Below, piece by piece: positions 5,368 through 8,656 of a stretch of DNA of 8,656 bases. The position numbers and the translations under genes are program-made. The notes under the pieces are model-generated. The model was not told the origin of the DNA. It saw nothing but the letters and a program-made list of their open reading frames with translations, and did not search any database. Every line of letters begins with the position of its first letter. The first letter of the stretch is position 1. Origin of the DNA: an uncultured bacterium (GTDB lineage Bacteria; Patescibacteria; Microgenomatia; Levybacterales; UBA12049); assembly GCA_946885425.1 (NCBI GenBank), contig CAMPGJ010000041.1, forward strand, positions 1-8,656, read 5' to 3'.

Positions 5368-7467
5368 ATGATGCATCTTTTACAAAATAAATATAAGTTG
5401 ATAACTAAATACAAGTTAATAGCTCCCTTTTTTGGTCTTTTAGTTCTTTCTCTTGCTCTGACAGTTACGATTAATGGTCTTTCTCAAAGACAGGATGTGC
5501 GATCCAAGGCAGCTGCTTATCCAGTGGACGCAGATGGCGTCAGTATGATTTTTCCTTATAAGGCTGGAGGTCCTACATGGAATTTGGGAACCAGAAATCC
5601 AAATAGCACAGTAGGTACATACTTTAATATGAATGGCGATAAAGCAACAGCAAAGTCTGAAAACTCTATCAACTTCTGGCGGCTCAATGGGCATGGTGTA
5701 AGTTATGCTAACGGTCAGCCATCTGGCATTACAACCCGCATCCATCTCAGAAGTGGCGAAACACAAAAGTATACATGGCAAAATGGAGCGATAACTAAAG
5801 GTTTTCTAGGAGGACCTCGTGACCTTAAAAATTTCGAAGCAACAATTTTTGTGAGGGTTTCTGGAAATAATTTAACTCATAAGTCGATGAACTGGCTTAT
5901 GAGAGGAGGTGCACATACCAGTGGTGCCTTGTCAAGCTCCGTACTAATGAATGTTCCTTATAATGATGATTACGGCACCAAAAAGACTCAATTTAGTAGA
6001 GAATTGACACATCCTAACTATGAGTATGTAGATCTTAAACGCCATTTTAATTACAGTCTTCAAGCTGAACAATGGGTAGGAGTTAAAGTTGTTTCATATC
6101 TTTTGCCTGGAGGCAATTCAGCTCAATATTTCTTATACCTAGATACTACTCCTTACGATGCAGCAGGCAAGCCCGCTAATAATTGGCAGCTTTATACTGA
6201 TTGGATTGATCACACAGGCTACAGTACAGGAAATTACAAACAAGCAGCGACCTGGGGAGGCGTAGTCAATACATTCCGTGTAGATGGGTGGAAAAATGTT
6301 GACTTTTCTATATTATCAATTCGGGAAATTGTTCCGCCAACCACTGCTCCAGCTACACTCTCCCCCGACAAAGTGTATAATTTTGTGAACAAATCAAGTG
6401 GTAATGCTATGGATGTTGCAGGGGGTAAAGATGTTCCAAAAACAAATGTTTGGATATGGCCTTTTGATGGTAAGTTTGCTCAAGAATGGAAGGCTCAGTT
6501 AAATAGTGACGGAACATATACGTTTATTAATCCAAATAGTGGATTGGCATTGGATGCAGCGGGAGCTGCTAGTGGTTCAAATGTACAAATCTTTACACCC
6601 AATGGGCTAAATAACCAGAAATGGAGAGTATATAAGAATTTGGATGGAACGTACACTTTAATAAATGCAAATGGTAATTGGGCACTTGACGCCAATGGGA
6701 CAGCTTCAAAATCAAATGTCAGAATTTTTACAGCGAATTGGACTGATTTTCAACGGTGGTCAATAATAGAAGATGTCCCGCCTGCTTCTTCATGTATCCC
6801 GTCAACAACACCAACATGTGATGTTACCCCGACAGAAACATCTCTTCCGACAATAACTTCCCTTCCGACAGTACCATCCGATCCTACACCAACGGGTTTG
6901 CCGACTCCTACAGCGGTGCCAACGCCAACTGATGCTCCCACATCGGTACCTACACCTACTAAAGTTCCTACATCTGCACCAACTTCTTCTGTTGGGATAA
7001 CATCAACATTCTATTCATTAGCTGATTCAAACGTGCGAAGCGATGCGAAAACGAGAAATTACGGAGGTTCTACAACCCTCTATGTTGATACAGGTAGCCC
7101 TATATCTATTTCATATGTAAAATTTGATTTAAGTAGTCTGGCTGGAAAGATCGTAAAGGATGCATATCTGGAGATGCGTACCGGAACCGATGCATCAGCA
7201 GGGAAACAGAATGTGAAGGCAACAGGTAGTTCATGGGGTGAGAGGAGCATAACCTACAATAATAGACCTGCATTAGGTGCCACACTGGGGATAATAAGTA
7301 GCGGCAATAAAAAAAGTGCCTGGCAAAAACTTCCAGTAGCGTCATATGTCCAGCAAAATGTTGGTACTATGATTAGCTTCGCTATAGATACAAGTTCTAC
7401 AGATGGTATTTATCTTGATAGTCGAGAAACGAGTAATGATCCCAAATTGACCGTTGTTTGGTATTAA
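5368..7467 (+). CDS. Secreted multidomain protein with ricin-type lectin and DNRLRE-like domains
   Basis: 699 residues. A basic start and hydrophobic segment (about 17-37) form a signal peptide or anchor, followed by RQDVRSKAA (41-49). Residues about 52-322 are a beta-rich, aromatic-rich domain that I do not recognise; it may be a concanavalin-like or jelly-roll fold. Residues about 333-468 are a ricin-type beta-trefoil (CBM13-like): three repeats end in QEW, QKW and QRW (Trp374, 419, 464), spaced exactly 45 residues. A Thr/Pro-rich linker covers about 471-545. Residues about 547-699 match the DNRLRE/CBM96-like domain: SYVKFDLSSL, SSWGERSITYNNRPALG, SFAID and DPKLTVVWY. The role is probably carbohydrate binding at the cell surface or adhesion; no catalytic residues were identified. 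The start is the ATG at 5368, with another ATG directly after it; no Shine-Dalgarno site. The minus-strand neighbour 4801-5217 is transcribed divergently. Confidence 0.88.
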   Translation: MMHLLQNKYKLITKYKLIAPFFGLLVLSLALTVTINGLSQRQDVRSKAAAYPVDADGVSMIFPYKAGGPTWNLGTRNPNSTVGTYFNMNGDKATAKSENSINFWRLNGHGVSYANGQPSGITTRIHLRSGETQKYTWQNGAITKGFLGGPRDLKNFEATIFVRVSGNNLTHKSMNWLMRGGAHTSGALSSSVLMNVPYNDDYGTKKTQFSRELTHPNYEYVDLKRHFNYSLQAEQWVGVKVVSYLLPGGNSAQYFLYLDTTPYDAAGKPANNWQLYTDWIDHTGYSTGNYKQAATWGGVVNTFRVDGWKNVDFSILSIREIVPPTTAPATLSPDKVYNFVNKSSGNAMDVAGGKDVPKTNVWIWPFDGKFAQEWKAQLNSDGTYTFINPNSGLALDAAGAASGSNVQIFTPNGLNNQKWRVYKNLDGTYTLINANGNWALDANGTASKSNVRIFTANWTDFQRWSIIEDVPPASSCIPSTTPTCDVTPTETSLPTITSLPTVPSDPTPTGLPTPTAVPTPTDAPTSVPTPTKVPTSAPTSSVGITSTFYSLADSNVRSDAKTRNYGGSTTLYVDTGSPISISYVKFDLSSLAGKIVKDAYLEMRTGTDASAGKQNVKATGSSWGERSITYNNRPALGATLGIISSGNKKSAWQKLPVASYVQQNVGTMISFAIDTSSTDGIYLDSRETSNDPKLTVVWY

Positions 7468-7543
7468 GAATATTTGGCTCCACTTGGTAAAGTAAATCTC
7501 TGGGACTCCTATATGGTTAATTTCCCCCTAACAATTTTAGTTG

Positions 7544-7572
7544 TTGACAGTGGTATATGGATGTGGTCTAAT
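7544..7572 (+). promoter_or_regulatory. Sigma70-type promoter of the phosphoesterase-like gene
   Basis: TTGACA (7544-7549) and TCTAAT (7567-7572) are 17 bases apart, with extended -10 TG at 7564-7565. Predicted start near 7579, leader about 53 bases. A small inverted repeat AACAA/TTGTT (7530-7534 with 7541-7545) overlaps the -35 edge and might be a regulator site, though five base pairs is weak. The rest of the 7468-7631 gap shows no gene and no clear terminator for the lectin gene. Confidence 0.6.
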
Positions 7573-7631
7573 TGGAATAGAAATAGATGGGTTTATAAGT
7601 AGGGTTAATATAAATAATATTAGGTATATTT

Positions 7632-8656
7632 ATGCCGAGGGGCCCAGAATCCAATTATAGAAACGCTTCACAAGATGCCACAGCATCCGTTCCTCCAATG
7701 TCCGCAATTGAATTACTCGGAATAACTCAGAAAACTCCAGAAGGAACATCTGCACATATCGGTACTAGTCTTGAGAATAAAGTAAGTATTGATTCTTCAG
7801 AGCCTCAACATCTAATGATTATTTCTAACGTCCTCTATGGATCCAGGTTTTGTGACGTAGAGACCTTTGAGAAGCATATGAAAATTGCTCAATCGCTTGA
7901 GAACACTCGGGTTATTTTTTTGGGTAATTTGATCTCGAATCCACCAGGTAGAAGAGTAAATACGGATGTGGTAAGCCCTGAGGAGCAGGTGAAATATATG
8001 AAGGGATGGATCGATAGTCTTGATGCTCAGGGTAAAGTCCTGGCTGCAACCCGGGCAGATTATCCTCCAGCTCCTTTACGAAGTCCTGATCGTGTAGATG
8101 ATATAAATGACGTTCTTTTTGAAGGTGTTTCATTTCCAGTGATGCAAAATGGCGGAGTTCTCGAAGTTGGTATTAAAAATCCGTCTGAGAAAAGCAAAAA
8201 GACTGAGCAAGTATATAGGCTCGGTCTTTTTAGCAAAACAGGAACCAGCAAAGCGGATCTGAATAAAAACTCCGGTATTAAAAGAGCGTTTTTTGAAAAA
8301 ATAGCAGGTAATGCAGATATCGCAATTGTCGGTAATCCCTATATTGCAGATGTAACCCAAACAATTGTTGGTAATCCTCCTACAAGACAGGAGTTAACAG
8401 TAGTTACGGCTGGAGGATATTTGGGTAACATAACTGGGGAAAGATCTGAATTGACAGATAAGAAGGTTCGGGACCAATATGGTGTGGATGGAGAGCCTTC
8501 AGGGCAAGTTATAACTCTTTTTAGCAGAACCAAAGAAACAGAAGTTTATTTAAAGCCAGAACACTTTGTATATGATTATATGGTCAATGCAGTAGATCAA
8601 AAGCTTACAATTATTCAGAAAGCTGGAAAAGAAGCTGATTTTGGCCGTTCTTTAAC
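7632..8656 (+). CDS. Degenerate calcineurin-like metallophosphoesterase homologue, 3'-truncated by window edge
   Basis: The frame is open from the ATG at 7632 to the last base (341 complete codons), so the C-terminus is missing. No signal peptide. Residues 60-245 follow the plan of a calcineurin-like phosphoesterase: a strand with IISNVLYGS (63-71) where active members have a D-x-H motif; VIFLGNLIS (94-102) for GDLI; SPEEQVKYMKGWIDSL (115-130), a helix known from phosphoesterases of phage and bacterial type; AATRADYP (138-145) for GNH(D/E); YRLGLFSKTG (195-204) for the strand ending in HG; and ADIAIVGNPYIADV (228-241) for the GHTH strand. The expected Asp, His, Asp, Asn-His, His and His ligands read Asn, Leu, Asn, Thr-Arg, probably Lys and Asn/Tyr. 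I infer a catalytically dead homologue, with the fold conserved. Residues 253-310 resemble the strand-rich end of the family. A weak AGG lies about 7 bases before the ATG. The family call is from pattern memory, not a search. Confidence 0.72.
   Translation, partial: MPRGPESNYRNASQDATASVPPMSAIELLGITQKTPEGTSAHIGTSLENKVSIDSSEPQHLMIISNVLYGSRFCDVETFEKHMKIAQSLENTRVIFLGNLISNPPGRRVNTDVVSPEEQVKYMKGWIDSLDAQGKVLAATRADYPPAPLRSPDRVDDINDVLFEGVSFPVMQNGGVLEVGIKNPSEKSKKTEQVYRLGLFSKTGTSKADLNKNSGIKRAFFEKIAGNADIAIVGNPYIADVTQTIVGNPPTRQELTVVTAGGYLGNITGERSELTDKKVRDQYGVDGEPSGQVITLFSRTKETEVYLKPEHFVYDYMVNAVDQKLTIIQKAGKEADFGRSL

Noticed and set aside
7912..8533. Several minus-strand frames of 63-76 codons
   Set aside because: They lie opposite the long plus-strand phosphoesterase-like frame, have no recognisable domains and fit chance.

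Overview
The window looks like chromosomal DNA of a candidate-phyla-radiation (Patescibacteria) bacterium, most likely of the Microgenomates group. This is inference from the sequence. The DNA is AT-rich, standard stop codons are used, and almost no start has a Shine-Dalgarno site. Two surface proteins carry a signal anchor followed by a short Q-[ND]-[LV]-x-S-x-A motif and Pro/Thr-rich linkers. A GC-rich perfect palindrome of a kind I associate with such genomes lies between genes. No phage, plasmid, rRNA, tRNA or CRISPR signature is visible.

Layout. Positions 1-993 hold the 3' part of a thioredoxin / DipZ-like redox protein whose 5' end is outside the window. A promoter and a leader with several possible RNA hairpins (about 1048-1212) precede an MgtC/SapB-family membrane protein (1213-1851). 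An inverted-repeat element with a central 20-bp palindrome (1852-1969) and a consensus-like promoter separate this from a 14-TM DHA2-type MFS exporter (2086-3747). On the minus strand, converging on the exporter with a 9-bp gap, are a CAP/SCP-domain surface protein (3757-4743) and, upstream of it, a small protein resembling PD-(D/E)xK nucleases (4801-5217). A divergent promoter region (5218-5367) leads to a large secreted protein with a ricin-type lectin domain and a DNRLRE-like domain (5368-7467). The last gene (7632 to the right edge, incomplete) is a calcineurin-like phosphoesterase homologue in which the usual metal-binding residues appear to be replaced.

The genes look mostly monocistronic: a sigma70-type promoter can be proposed in front of every complete gene and the last partial one, several with an extended -10 TGn. 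The only plausible operon is 4801-5217 with 3757-4743. There is no single obvious pathway. The common theme is the cell envelope: disulfide chemistry, membrane transport, and two surface-displayed proteins likely used for attachment or carbohydrate contact.

The most interesting items are the apparent phosphoesterase pseudoenzyme at the right edge, the possible switching RNA leader of the MgtC gene, the palindrome over the predicted transcription start of the CAP gene, and the possibly leaderless lectin gene.
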